A DNA stretch of 64,000 nt, taken from Membranihabitans marinus (lineage in GTDB: Bacteria; Bacteroidota; Bacteroidia; Chitinophagales; Saprospiraceae). Both the position numbers and the translations under genes were made by a program. Within the stretch, counting starts at the first letter, position 1; each line of letters starts with the position of its first letter. The notes under the pieces are model-generated. The model was not told the DNA's origin, ran no database searches, and was given only the letters and a program-made list of their open reading frames with translations. Of the stretch, positions 42,737 through 51,932 are shown in pieces. The stretch is taken from the NCBI RefSeq assembly GCF_021729155.1, contig NZ_JAJQYA010000006.1, positions 1 to 64,000 of the forward strand, in the 5' to 3' direction.

Positions 42737-44206
42737 ATGCGTACGATCATTATTTGTCTATTTGCATTTATTTGTCAATCCCAGCTTCTCGCTTCTGATC
42801 TATACATAGGAGTGGCAGAAACGGACATTACACCCGATTTGCCAGCTGCATTGATGGGGCAGTTTTACTTGCGGATTGCACATGAAGTGAATACTCCATT
42901 GACGGCCAATGTAATAGCATTGGAATCCAGAGAAGGAGGTGATGGATTGGATACGACCATCTTTGTCTCGTGTGACTTAGTTTATATCCCCAATCAAATA
43001 ATCCAATTAGTACGCGCTCGAGTATCTGGCTTGATCCCTAGATTTAATACAAATAAGATTGTTCTAAGTGCTACCCATACCCATACCTCTCCCGTGCTAG
43101 AAGATGAATCAGATGAACCCAATTTTATGTATAAATTGCCTACTACTGGAGTAACTCAGGTGGGTGATTATAGAAAGTATTTAGTAGATCGGATTGCTAA
43201 TGCAGTAGTCGTAGCCTGGAAGGCTCGAACCAAAGGCAGTGTGACATGGGGATTGCGCAGAGCCGCTATTCCTTACAACCGCAGAGTAGTGTATAAGGAT
43301 GGCGAGGCAGTGATGTATGGTTCTGCAGCCAAACCCGAATTTGACAATCTAGAAGGATATGAAGATCACGATGTTCATTCCTTGTTTTTTTGGGATAATA
43401 AAGATCAATTACTGGGTATGAGTGTGGATGTGGCTTGTCCGGCGCAGGAAGTAGAAGGAGACAGAAGAGTCGATGCGGATTATTGGCATCCCGTTCGTCA
43501 AAAATTGAAAGCGGAATATGGAAGCCAATTGGTGGTCGCAGGTTGGATAGGAGCAGCAGGGGATCAATCTCCCCACCCTATCTATCGAAAACCAGCTTTG
43601 GAAAGGATGCGCAAATTAAGCAATACCTCTAGGATGGAGGATATAGCACAGCGTATTACATCAGCTGTCATTCGAACTTTGGAGATAGTATCAGATACCA
43701 AAACGGCAGATGTTCAACTCATACATAAAGTGCAAAGATTAGATTTGCCAATGCGTAAAATTACCGTGCAAGAGTATGTGGATTCTAAAAGGATATCGAA
43801 TGAGGCGGCTAAGGAAATAGCAAATGACCCCAAAAAATCGGATCAATTGAATGCGAAGATGACTTGGTATGGAGATATTGTGAAGCGTTTTGAATATCAA
43901 AAGACCAACCACTATCCACAATACAATACGGAAATACATGTGATTCGACTGGGCGATATAGCCATCTGTACCAATCAATTTGAACTCTTTACTGATTACG
44001 GTATCCAAATACAAGCTCGAAGTAAAGCCTTACAAACATTGGTAGTTCAGTTGGCAGGGCCGGGAACTTATTTGCCGACCAGTAAAGCAGTAAGAGGCGG
44101 AGGTTATAGTGCCGTATGTCAAAGCAATTCAGTAGGGCCAGAAGGGGGACAAATATTAGTGGAAACTACCTTGGAAATGTTGAATGAACTTTGGCCAGAA
44201 GAGTAG
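42737..44206 (+). CDS. Neutral/alkaline ceramidase-family secreted protein, tandem copy 2
   Basis: A 489-residue paralogue of copy 1, with signal IIICLFAFICQSQLLAS and the same motifs: YIGVAETDITPDLPAALMGQ, LSATHTHTSP, VACPAQEVEG, WIGAAGDQSP, and the C-terminal QLAGPGTYLPTSKAVRGGGY. It lies 11 bases after copy 1 and is closer to copy 3 than to copy 1: both have WGLRRAAIPYNRRVVYKDGE or nearly the same, and an additional acidic loop (DESDEP/DESDQD) after the HTH motif. The frame begins at GTG 42728, but ATG 42737 starts the signal peptide. Likely periplasmic or surface-exposed. Confidence 0.82.
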   Translation: MRTIIICLFAFICQSQLLASDLYIGVAETDITPDLPAALMGQFYLRIAHEVNTPLTANVIALESREGGDGLDTTIFVSCDLVYIPNQIIQLVRARVSGLIPRFNTNKIVLSATHTHTSPVLEDESDEPNFMYKLPTTGVTQVGDYRKYLVDRIANAVVVAWKARTKGSVTWGLRRAAIPYNRRVVYKDGEAVMYGSAAKPEFDNLEGYEDHDVHSLFFWDNKDQLLGMSVDVACPAQEVEGDRRVDADYWHPVRQKLKAEYGSQLVVAGWIGAAGDQSPHPIYRKPALERMRKLSNTSRMEDIAQRITSAVIRTLEIVSDTKTADVQLIHKVQRLDLPMRKITVQEYVDSKRISNEAAKEIANDPKKSDQLNAKMTWYGDIVKRFEYQKTNHYPQYNTEIHVIRLGDIAICTNQFELFTDYGIQIQARSKALQTLVVQLAGPGTYLPTSKAVRGGGYSAVCQSNSVGPEGGQILVETTLEMLNELWPEE

Positions 44207-44299
44207 GTAAATATTTACTAGACTGTCTTAGCATTATAGTTAAAGGTGGTGATTTTAATCATTGTAATAAAGTGAATTGTGGATAATATCAAAAATAGT

Positions 44300-45775
44300 A
44301 TGCCATCTAGAAATTATGTTCTTTTCATGTTATTAACATTGTTTTTCTCCAGTTCAATCTATGGATCTGATTTATACATCGGTAGAGCGAGTGCGGATAT
44401 TACGCCAGAATTACCTGTGGCATTGATGGGGCAGTTCCATCTGCGCATTGCTCGCGAAGTAGTAAATCCCTTGACAGCTAGTGCCATCGCTCTTGAAACT
44501 AAGTCGAGCAATCAGACCGAAGAGATGGCAATTTTTGTATCATGTGATTTGATATGGGTTTCTAATTTGATCATCTCTCAAGTTCGAGATGCGGTTGTAA
44601 AAAGAATTCCAGGATTTGATTCAAATAAAATCATAATCAATGCAACACATACCCATACAGGACCTGTGATTGAGGATGAGTCCGATCAAGATGCTTATTT
44701 TTATTATAACATCCCTAAGCAAGGAGTGACTCAAGTGTCGGAATACCGATCTTTTTTGGTTGCTCAATTGACTGATATTGTGGTTAAAGCTTGGACGACG
44801 CGGGAGAAGGGAAGCATGACTTGGGGAATCCGTCGGGCTGCAATTCCATATAATCGTAGGGTGGTTTATAAGGATGGTGAAGCGGTTATGTATGGAAAAA
44901 TGGCCCTTCCAAATTTTGATAATATTGAAGGGTATGAAGATCACGACGTTCAGTCTTTATTCTATTGGAATTTGTCGGGTACATTACTGGGGATGAGTAT
45001 CAATGTAGCATGCCCAGCTCAGATTCAGGAATCAGACAATAGAATTGATGCTGATTATTGGCATTCGGTTCGCCAAAAATTAGGTGATATCTATGGAACC
45101 GATGTAGTGATCAACAGTTGGGCCGGAGCAGCAGGCGACCAATCACCACGAGCTATTTATCGAAAGCAGGCACTGCAACGGATGATAGATTTGAGTGAAG
45201 AGGACCGAACTGAAGATGTTGCCCAACGGATAGTAGAAGCGGTAACTAAGACGCATGATGTGGTAAAGAAAGACGCGCAAACAGATCTTGTAATAAAGCA
45301 TTCCATGGAGTTTTTGTCCTTGCCCAAGAGAATCATTGCAATAAGTGAATATGTCGAAGCTCGTCAGACCATGGTGGAGTTACAGCGTCAAATAACTGCT
45401 GATCCTAATAAGTCGGATCAACATTATGTAAGAATGACTTGGAATCAATCAATTGTAGAGCGCTACGAAGCTCAGAAATTAAATCCTAATCCTTATTTTC
45501 AGACAGAAGTCCATGTATTGCGGATAGGAGATATTGCAATTTGGACCAATCAGTTTGAATTGTTTACGGATTATGGTATTCAAGTGCAGGTGAGGAGCAA
45601 GGCTTTACAGACTTTTGCTATTCAATTGGCAGGGCCTGGAAGTTATTTGCCTACGGAAAAGGCAGTTGCGGGAGGAGGATATAGTGCGGTGTGTCAAAGT
45701 AATATTGCAGGTCCAGAAGGAGGTCAGATATTGGTGGAATACATCTTGGAATCGATAGATGAATTTTGGAATTAA
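44300..45775 (+). CDS. Neutral/alkaline ceramidase-family secreted protein, tandem copy 3
   Basis: A 491-residue paralogue of copies 1 and 2 (signal VLFMLLTLFFSSSIYGS). Motifs are YIGRASADITPELPVALMGQ, INATHTHTGP, INVACPAQIQ, SWAGAAGDQSP, and QLAGPGSYLPTEKAVAGGGY. The Cys-Pro-Ala-Gln variation is kept in all three copies, which points to a shared altered metal site, not decay. The frame opens at GTG 44279, but ATG 44300 leads into the signal peptide. The 93-base gap before it is the only sizeable one in the cluster, so a separate promoter here is possible. Confidence 0.82.
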   Translation: MPSRNYVLFMLLTLFFSSSIYGSDLYIGRASADITPELPVALMGQFHLRIAREVVNPLTASAIALETKSSNQTEEMAIFVSCDLIWVSNLIISQVRDAVVKRIPGFDSNKIIINATHTHTGPVIEDESDQDAYFYYNIPKQGVTQVSEYRSFLVAQLTDIVVKAWTTREKGSMTWGIRRAAIPYNRRVVYKDGEAVMYGKMALPNFDNIEGYEDHDVQSLFYWNLSGTLLGMSINVACPAQIQESDNRIDADYWHSVRQKLGDIYGTDVVINSWAGAAGDQSPRAIYRKQALQRMIDLSEEDRTEDVAQRIVEAVTKTHDVVKKDAQTDLVIKHSMEFLSLPKRIIAISEYVEARQTMVELQRQITADPNKSDQHYVRMTWNQSIVERYEAQKLNPNPYFQTEVHVLRIGDIAIWTNQFELFTDYGIQVQVRSKALQTFAIQLAGPGSYLPTEKAVAGGGYSAVCQSNIAGPEGGQILVEYILESIDEFWN

Positions 45776-45797
45776 CATTTTATAAAAGGTATGTTTT

Positions 45798-48700
45798 ATG
45801 TGTTCAAAAACGAAGAAAGTGATTGGGTGGAAATGGCTATTATTGTTATTAATTGGGATGATGGGATGTACGAATCAATCAAGTATTGAGTATTTTGGCA
45901 CCTCAGTTCCTCCAGAAAACGCCGTTGCCAGCTATGAATTGGCCGATGGATTCCAGATGGAATTGTTTGCTTGTGAACCCATTATTGCCGATCCCGTAGA
46001 TATGGCTGTTGATGCTTGGGGCAAAATGTATGTAGTGGAAATGTCTGGTTATCCCACCGACAATAGTCATACTGGCAAGATCAAATTATTGGCAGATGAG
46101 GATGGCGATGGCATTATGGATAAGAGTATTTTATTTGCAGATGGATTGATGTTTCCCAATGGATTGATGCCTTGGAAAAATGGGATTATGGTGACTGATG
46201 CACCTTATGTGTTTTATTTTGAAGATGAAGATGGCGATGGTCAAGCGGATCGTCGGGACACAGTATTGTCTGGTTTTTCATTGTCTAATCCCCATGTAAA
46301 TGTCAATAATCCGATCTATGGATTGGATAACTGGGTGTATTTATCTCATTTCGGTCGATTGGGAACCAAAAAGTACGAAGAATTCAACGGAGAGGGCAGT
46401 GAAATATCATTTTGGAAGAAGGAACAGTCTGCTACCCTGCCCAAAAATGCAAATAGTAAGACAGTAAGATTTAAAGTAGATGACAATCAATTGGAAATGA
46501 TGTCTATGAAAGGTCAGTTTGGGCATTCGTTTGATGAATGGGGGCATCATTTTCTCAACCACAATCAAAACCATATTTACCACGAAGTATTGGGGCCAAA
46601 ATACCTAAATCGAAATCCTGACGTCATCATTACCAATGCGGCACAGGATGTTTCAGATCACGGAAATTTTACGGAAATATTTCAGATAACTACCCATCCC
46701 GATCGACAATTGTTTACACCTATGGGAGTATCTACCTCTAGTAGTGGATTGACTTATTACGGTGGTGGATTGTTTCCCCCTCCATATGATAAGAATGTCA
46801 CTTTTGGAGCGGAATCAGTGAGTAACTTGGTTCATGTCGATAAGATACATGCCAAAGGGGCCAGCTTTACTGGGCAGCGAATAGAAGAAGATCAGGAATT
46901 TTTGGCATCTAAGGATTCTTGGGCTCGTCCAGTGAATATGTATGTAGGGCCTGATGGAGCTTTGTATGTATTGGATTATTATCGGAGGATAATTGAGCAT
47001 CCAGAGTGGATGTCGGAGGAAGCAATAGCAGAGGGAGGCTTATATGATGGACATACTATGGGGCGAATTTATAGAATTACACCGACGGGAAGTCCTGCAG
47101 CTGAATGGACCAAAGGTCTCGACCTAGGATCAGCGGATGGAGGTCAATTAATAGCCTACTTGTCTCATAAGAATCAGTGGTGGCGGATGATGGCTCAGCA
47201 ATTATTGGTGACCCAAAAGGATGTTTCCATTAAAGGGGACTTAGTAGATCTTGTAGAGAATGGCTCAGTGGAATTGGGGCGGTTGCATGGATTGTGGACA
47301 TTAGAAGGATTGGGATTATTGAATGACGAGGTATTGAAAACGGCTTTACAAGATCTAGGTCCGGGAGTTAGAGAAAATGCGGTTTTATTAGCAGAGTCAA
47401 GAATGTCGGAATCTGATGAATGGGAATCCATATTGGTGGGCATGTCTGAAGATACAAGTGAAAAGGTAAGATTCCGAATATTGGCGGCATTGGGTAATTC
47501 GGATAGTGAAATATCTAAGAAAACAAGAAATAGATTGTTGTTGGAAAATATGTCAGATCCTTGGGTGCAGCAAATGGCATTAACGGCAGTGGATTTGGAT
47601 GCGGAAAAATTAATGCGAGATATTATTGCTCAAAATAAAATGACCGATCCCAACTACAATTCTATGACACAACGCTTGGGTGCCATGGTAGGGGCTAGAG
47701 GTGATCAGACGGTAATTAAGAAGTGGATTAAGCGAGGTTTAAGTGAAAAGGGTAGTTTGCAGACGGCGCTTATGTCGGGACTAACATCGGGCATACAGAG
47801 AAATAAGGATAAAAAATCAATTGTCGAATCTATGGATGAATCTTTGATGACGGCTTATTTTAATCAATCAGATATCGAGGTTCAACATCAGATTTTACAG
47901 TTGTTGGATATGGTGGAATTGACAAATAATCCTCAATTTCAGCGAAGCTTAGATCGCGCTATGACCTTGGCGAAGGATAAAAATTTGTCGGGAAAAGAGA
48001 GAGGCCAATATTTACAATTTTTAATTTTGACGGATCCCTTGCCCTATGTTGAAGATTTGGAGAAAATGATTGTTCCTTCGGAAGAAGTAGATGTTCAAAA
48101 ATCAGCTTTAGAGATCTATTCAAGAGTTGAAGGAACTATGGGAGCACAATATGTATTGGATCATTGGACTTCTTTGACTGTTGGTCTACGAGATGTGGCA
48201 ATCAATATTTTTATGAAGGATGATGCAGGTGTGATGTTACTGCTCGATGCATTTGAAACTAAGAAGATATCTCCTGATGAACTTGGATATCGGCGCTCGG
48301 TACGGTTGAATCAATACAGGGATGAAGAAATTAGAAAACGAGCTAGGGCTATTTTGACAGCAGATCAAAGTGCAGAAGTGATCCAGTCTTATCGTGCTTC
48401 ATTGGATTTGGACGGTGATGAAAAGGCTGGATTTGAGGTCTTTAAAGCGAATTGTTCCATTTGCCACCAAGTCAGAGGAAAGTCTGGAGTATCTTATGGA
48501 CCAGATTTGGGAACAGTACACAACTGGAAGGCGGAAGATTTACTGGCCAATATATTGAATCCATCCTTGTCTATTGCACCGGGTTTTGATATGTGGGAAG
48601 TAGAGGTCAATAATGGGGAGCCATTGTTAGGTATCATAATCAATGAGACTTCAACCGCTATTGAACTCAAAATGGGGCCCTCTGAACAGCAGACGATAAA

Positions 48701-48824
48701 TCGACAAGAGATCAAATCCATACGTGTGATTCCCAGTATGTCTTTGATGCCGAGTTTCGCCAATCAGTTGGAGATGCAAGAACTGGCTGATCTAATTGCT
48801 TTTTTGAGAAATAGTCAGAGTTAA
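45798..48824 (+). CDS. PVC-type heme-binding lipoprotein (membrane-bound dehydrogenase, HEAT-like, cytochrome c)
   Basis: A 1008-residue lipoprotein (WLLLLLIGMMGCTN, Cys about 24). Residues about 45-430 form the beta-propeller of PVC-type membrane-bound dehydrogenases (ELADGFQMELFACEPIIADP, VDMAVDAWGKMYVVEMSGYP, ADEDGDGIMDKS, YVGPDGALYVLDYYRRIIEH). Residues about 450-850 are alpha-helical HEAT-like repeats. The C-terminal cytochrome domain has CSICH near 886-890 and a GYD/GPDLG stretch, with conserved MPSF near the end giving a likely distal Met. The fold is typical of large sugar-oxidising proteins of Planctomycetes and Bacteroidota. It probably passes electrons from an oxidised carbohydrate to the respiratory chain. 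It starts 22 bases after ceramidase-like copy 3. Confidence 0.88.
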   Translation: MCSKTKKVIGWKWLLLLLIGMMGCTNQSSIEYFGTSVPPENAVASYELADGFQMELFACEPIIADPVDMAVDAWGKMYVVEMSGYPTDNSHTGKIKLLADEDGDGIMDKSILFADGLMFPNGLMPWKNGIMVTDAPYVFYFEDEDGDGQADRRDTVLSGFSLSNPHVNVNNPIYGLDNWVYLSHFGRLGTKKYEEFNGEGSEISFWKKEQSATLPKNANSKTVRFKVDDNQLEMMSMKGQFGHSFDEWGHHFLNHNQNHIYHEVLGPKYLNRNPDVIITNAAQDVSDHGNFTEIFQITTHPDRQLFTPMGVSTSSSGLTYYGGGLFPPPYDKNVTFGAESVSNLVHVDKIHAKGASFTGQRIEEDQEFLASKDSWARPVNMYVGPDGALYVLDYYRRIIEHPEWMSEEAIAEGGLYDGHTMGRIYRITPTGSPAAEWTKGLDLGSADGGQLIAYLSHKNQWWRMMAQQLLVTQKDVSIKGDLVDLVENGSVELGRLHGLWTLEGLGLLNDEVLKTALQDLGPGVRENAVLLAESRMSESDEWESILVGMSEDTSEKVRFRILAALGNSDSEISKKTRNRLLLENMSDPWVQQMALTAVDLDAEKLMRDIIAQNKMTDPNYNSMTQRLGAMVGARGDQTVIKKWIKRGLSEKGSLQTALMSGLTSGIQRNKDKKSIVESMDESLMTAYFNQSDIEVQHQILQLLDMVELTNNPQFQRSLDRAMTLAKDKNLSGKERGQYLQFLILTDPLPYVEDLEKMIVPSEEVDVQKSALEIYSRVEGTMGAQYVLDHWTSLTVGLRDVAINIFMKDDAGVMLLLDAFETKKISPDELGYRRSVRLNQYRDEEIRKRARAILTADQSAEVIQSYRASLDLDGDEKAGFEVFKANCSICHQVRGKSGVSYGPDLGTVHNWKAEDLLANILNPSLSIAPGFDMWEVEVNNGEPLLGIIINETSTAIELKMGPSEQQTINRQEIKSIRVIPSMSLMPSFANQLEMQELADLIAFLRNSQS

Positions 48825-48844
48825 TTAATATAAAGTACAATTCA

Positions 48845-49771
48845 ATGAATAGAAAGGAATTTATACAAAATGGATTGTTGGGCTGTATTGGATGGTTGGC
48901 GGGTAGTAGGAAGCTTAATGCACAAAAGTTAGACCTAGAAACTAAATCTGCTAACGGTTTTAATATGAAGTTTTCAGGTGAATTTAATATATTCAAACAA
49001 GCGGTCGGAACTGGTATCGTCGAACAATTGGAGTGGGGTTATGATCAGGGTATTCGGGCATGGGAAAGTACATGGCTGTTGAAAAGAACAGAAGATGAGC
49101 GCAGGTTGATTAAGAAGACCTTAGATCGATTAGGGATGGAATTTGGACAATTTGTAGGGACGATGTCATTTGATGAAGTCACTTTTGCGGGGCGGAATAC
49201 TTCAGTCAGAGATCGGGTATTGGCTGAAGCGAAAGCTGCTGTAGAAGTAGCCAAACAAATGGAGACCAAATATATTCACAATGTTTTGGGTTTAGCAGAT
49301 CCCAAATTGCCATGGGATTTTCAAATGGCCAATGCTATTGAGTTGTTGAAGCGAATAGCTGAAGTTTATGAACCCCATGGACTGGTGATGGTAATGGAGC
49401 CGATGAATCATAAAATCAATCATCCTGGGATGTTTTTACATCGCGTATCGCAAGCTTATGCTATGGCCAAGGCGGTGGATAGTCCCAGTGTGAAAATCCT
49501 GTTTGATGTGTATCATGTGCAAATAGAGGAGGGCAATATTATCCCTAATTTAGACTACGCATGGGATGAAATAGCATATATGCAGATTGGAGATACCCCA
49601 GGGAGAAAAGAACCGGGTACTGGTGAAATCAATTATAAGAATGTATTACAACATGTACATGATAAGGGATATCGAGGATTTTTGGGGATGGAACACGGGA
49701 TTAGTGGTAGTGGGAAAGAAGGTGATTTGGCAGCTATAGCAGCTTATAGAGCGATAGATCCAACGCAATAA
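48845..49771 (+). CDS. Exported hydroxypyruvate isomerase-like TIM barrel
   Basis: The 308-residue protein has a hydrophobic N-terminus with Arg-Lys and LLGC (FIQNGLLGCIGWLAG), so it may be a lipoprotein or secreted. The barrel is that of Hyi/OtnI (AP endonuclease 2 / xylose isomerase-like): MVMEPMNHKI with the catalytic Glu near 185, VKILFDVYHVQIEEGN, YMQIGDTPGRKEPGTGEINY and FLGMEHG with the second Glu near 283. Cytoplasmic relatives interconvert hydroxypyruvate and tartronate semialdehyde or act on keto-sugars. Because this one looks exported, the substrate would be an unphosphorylated sugar or sugar acid. It starts 20 bases after the heme protein. Confidence 0.85.
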   Translation: MNRKEFIQNGLLGCIGWLAGSRKLNAQKLDLETKSANGFNMKFSGEFNIFKQAVGTGIVEQLEWGYDQGIRAWESTWLLKRTEDERRLIKKTLDRLGMEFGQFVGTMSFDEVTFAGRNTSVRDRVLAEAKAAVEVAKQMETKYIHNVLGLADPKLPWDFQMANAIELLKRIAEVYEPHGLVMVMEPMNHKINHPGMFLHRVSQAYAMAKAVDSPSVKILFDVYHVQIEEGNIIPNLDYAWDEIAYMQIGDTPGRKEPGTGEINYKNVLQHVHDKGYRGFLGMEHGISGSGKEGDLAAIAAYRAIDPTQ

Positions 49772-49782
49772 GAATTCAAATT

Positions 49783-49800
49783 AAATGCATTTGGTATAAT
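49783..49800 (+). repeat. Dispersed element end motif, copy 5
   Basis: AAATGCATTTGGTATAAT, the inverted form of the copy at 39852, located in the 39-base gap between the two TIM-barrel genes. Confidence 0.45.
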
Positions 49801-49810
49801 ACAATATATT

Positions 49811-50677
49811 ATGGATAGTATAAATATAAAAAGAGGTTGGATTTTTTTTGGAATGAGTTGGATGATTATGATGATTTCATTTTCATGTAATTCAAAATCA
49901 CCTGAAGGGGGGAAGGTGGTGTCAAAGGTAGAAGAGAAAGAACCAACCATAGGAGTGGCCTTGTATTCATTTAAGAACTTTCCGTTTTTTACGACATTGG
50001 AAAAATCTAAAGCAGTGGGCGCAGAGTATGTTGAGGGTTTCTTTTTTCACAAATTGGGAGAAGATTTCGAGAACAAGACCATGCTGCAGCTTTCCGATGC
50101 AGAATTGGCTAAACTCAAAACAGCCATTGAAAGAGCGGGTTTGGTCATGCCATCTGTATATGCAGGAGGGAAGACAGAACAAGAGTGGCGTCGGTTTTTT
50201 GAAATAGGAGAGCGTTTGGATTTGGATTTTTTGACTTGTGAACCGGAGCCAGAGTATTGGGATTTGTTGAACCAATTGGGTGAAGAAAAAGACATTCGAA
50301 TAGCTATCCACGAACACGCCAAAGGCAAGAGCCGATTTTGGCATCCAGATTCTGTATTATTGGCCATTGAGGGACGGCCACAGTTTGGTGCCTGTGCCGA
50401 TTTGGGTCATTGGGTACGCAGTGGATTGGATCCTGTACAGTGTCTGAAAAAATTGGAGGGCCATATTATTGGGGTTCACGCAAAAGATATAGATGTTTTT
50501 AATAAATTAGATGCACTTGATGTAAAAATAGGTGATGGTGTTATCGATTATCCGGCGGTTATGGAAGAATTGGCCAGGCAGGGTTTTGGTGGACCGATAT
50601 ATATTGAATGTGAGCACGATTGGGAAGATAATCACGGAGATGTAGCGTTTGGAATTGAATATTTAAGAAAATTATAA
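49811..50677 (+). CDS. Sugar phosphate isomerase/epimerase-like lipoprotein (TIM barrel)
   Basis: A 288-residue xylose-isomerase-like barrel (PF01261) with a lipoprotein signal (MSWMIMMISFSCNSK, Cys about 27). Visible barrel features are GVALYSFKNFPFFTTLEKSK, SVYAGGKTEQEW, FLTCEPEPEYWDL with a metal-type Glu, IRIAIHEHAKGKSRFWHPDS with His/Glu ligands, GACADLGHWVRSGLDPVQCL with Asp/His, IIGVHAKDI, and YIECEHDWE with Glu. All four metal-ligand positions of the fold seem present. The name is that of the family; an exported lipoprotein is unlikely to meet sugar phosphates, so isomerisation or epimerisation of a free keto-sugar is a better guess. It belongs to the tight cluster started at 41289. 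Confidence 0.85.
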   Translation: MDSINIKRGWIFFGMSWMIMMISFSCNSKSPEGGKVVSKVEEKEPTIGVALYSFKNFPFFTTLEKSKAVGAEYVEGFFFHKLGEDFENKTMLQLSDAELAKLKTAIERAGLVMPSVYAGGKTEQEWRRFFEIGERLDLDFLTCEPEPEYWDLLNQLGEEKDIRIAIHEHAKGKSRFWHPDSVLLAIEGRPQFGACADLGHWVRSGLDPVQCLKKLEGHIIGVHAKDIDVFNKLDALDVKIGDGVIDYPAVMEELARQGFGGPIYIECEHDWEDNHGDVAFGIEYLRKL

Positions 50678-50692
50678 ACTAGGTAGTGAATT

Positions 50693-50977
50693 ATGATAAA
50701 GCATACGGTATTTTTTAAGTTAAAGCACGAATTGGGTTCGGTTGAAGAAGAGGCATTTTTAGAAAAGGCAAAAGCCCTATCCAGTATATCTACCATCCAG
50801 TCATTTGAATTGGTTAAAGAAATTAGTCCTAAAAACAATTTCAACTATGGTCTTGTCATTCAATTTGAAGATCAAGCAGGATATGATATATACAATCAAC
50901 ACCCGCAGCATACTCAGTTTGTAAAGGAAGTCTGGATACCTGAGGTAGAGGAATTTTTAGAAATTGACTATATCTAA
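50693..50977 (+). CDS. Dabb-domain (stress-responsive A/B barrel) protein
   Basis: A 94-residue cytoplasmic protein of the Dabb family (PF07876). MIKHTVFFKLKHELGSVEEE is the standard first strand and helix, followed by FNYGLVIQFEDQAGYDIYNQ and HPQHTQFVKEVWIPEVEEF. The fold is a dimeric alpha/beta barrel used by polyketide cyclases and by uncharacterised stress proteins; the function here is unknown. It starts 15 bases after the TIM-barrel lipoprotein and closes the plus-strand cluster. Confidence 0.9.
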   Translation: MIKHTVFFKLKHELGSVEEEAFLEKAKALSSISTIQSFELVKEISPKNNFNYGLVIQFEDQAGYDIYNQHPQHTQFVKEVWIPEVEEFLEIDYI

Positions 50978-51202
50978 GTATATAGAAGGGGTTCTAGAAT
51001 TATAAAATAATTTGTTTGCATTTTTCTGATTGTATCCATGACGATTATTTCCTCATAGGGTTTTGATAGGGAACCGGTAGATTGAATATGAAAAATGGTT
51101 TATGGGAATCCACAAGCCGTAGTAATTCTATTATCAATGCATTGGATAAAATAATGGGTTATTTATAGGAGGGCAAAGAGACAATGTATTAATCCAGTAT
51201 TA

Positions 51203-51742
51203 TTATACTATAGTCGAGGCGGAGAGGGCCATTAATACGAGGATGAAATCGATGTCTAAATTGGCCGTAGAACGTATGTTTTTCATGGCTTCGTAGAGAT
51301 GATTTCTTACGGTATTGGGCGAAATATTTAATTGTTCGGCAATTTTTTGGTGAGAAAGTCCTTCTCGCTTACTAAGATTAAAAATCAGCCGTTGTTGATC
51401 GGGAAGTTTATTGAGGGAAGATTCCAAAATTTCTTTGTAGTAGTCTACTTCTATTTTGCGCTCCACAGCAGGATCTTCACTATCCCAAGATGGTTTTAAA
51501 AGAAAATTTCGATATTTTTTGTCGTGGACACCCTTTTTTAGATGGTCAAAAGCTAAATTTTTGCACATAAGGTAGACGTAGCCATCTAAATCTGAGATGT
51601 CAGCGAAGGAAGTATTTTTTTGAATTACCTTCAAAAAAATATCCTGAGTCAGATCTTTAGCTAGTTCTGTGTTGTTGAAGAAGTTTAAGAAAAAGCCAAA
51701 AACCCTATCCTTGTATGCATAAAAAAAATCTTTTGAGCTCAC
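51203..51742 (-). CDS. ECF RNA polymerase sigma-70 factor 3
   Basis: The 179-residue protein has sigma region 2 (YKDRVFGFFLNFFNNTELAK, DLTQDIFLKVI, LDGYVYLMCKNLAFDHLKK) and region 4 (KLPDQQRLIFNLSKREGLSH, QKIAEQLNISPNTVRNHLYE). The start is a GTG at 51742; no ATG is in position. Like the other two it ends in a hydrophobic tail (DFILVLMALSASTIV). It is divergent from FecR 3 (51933), with a 190-bp gap holding the T-run/CACTAGT motif, the standard arrangement for sigma, anti-sigma and SusCD in this phylum. Confidence 0.9.
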   Translation of the reverse strand: MSSKDFFYAYKDRVFGFFLNFFNNTELAKDLTQDIFLKVIQKNTSFADISDLDGYVYLMCKNLAFDHLKKGVHDKKYRNFLLKPSWDSEDPAVERKIEVDYYKEILESSLNKLPDQQRLIFNLSKREGLSHQKIAEQLNISPNTVRNHLYEAMKNIRSTANLDIDFILVLMALSASTIV

Positions 51743-51810
51743 TTTTAAATCTTAATTGAATGTGAAATTTAAATAAAAAATAACAATTTAAAGACGAAAA
51801 CAAGATTTTA

Positions 51811-51835
51811 AATTTTTTTGTGCAATCACTAGTAC
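51811..51835 (+). promoter_or_regulatory. T-run / CACTAGT motif before FecR 3
   Basis: AATTTTTTTG, six bases, CACTAGTAC; resembles the motif at 33646-33669 before FecR 2. It lies 97 bases before the FecR 3 start and 69 bases from the sigma 3 start on the other strand. Confidence 0.4.
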
Positions 51836-51932
51836 ATATCGAAAACTCAGTCGTCTTGTATATGGAAATATATAATAGAGATTATTTCTGTGTTAATATT
51901 TGGTTATTTTAAAGTGAATATAAATCCAAAGA

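Noticed and set aside
49967-50344. 125-codon minus-strand frame opposite the TIM-barrel lipoprotein
   Set aside because: Cys/Phe-rich shadow of a well-supported gene.
41289-50977. Naming the cluster a ceramide degradation operon
   Set aside because: The ceramidase fold is seen, but the active-site variation and the redox/isomerase neighbours do not support a specific lipid substrate.
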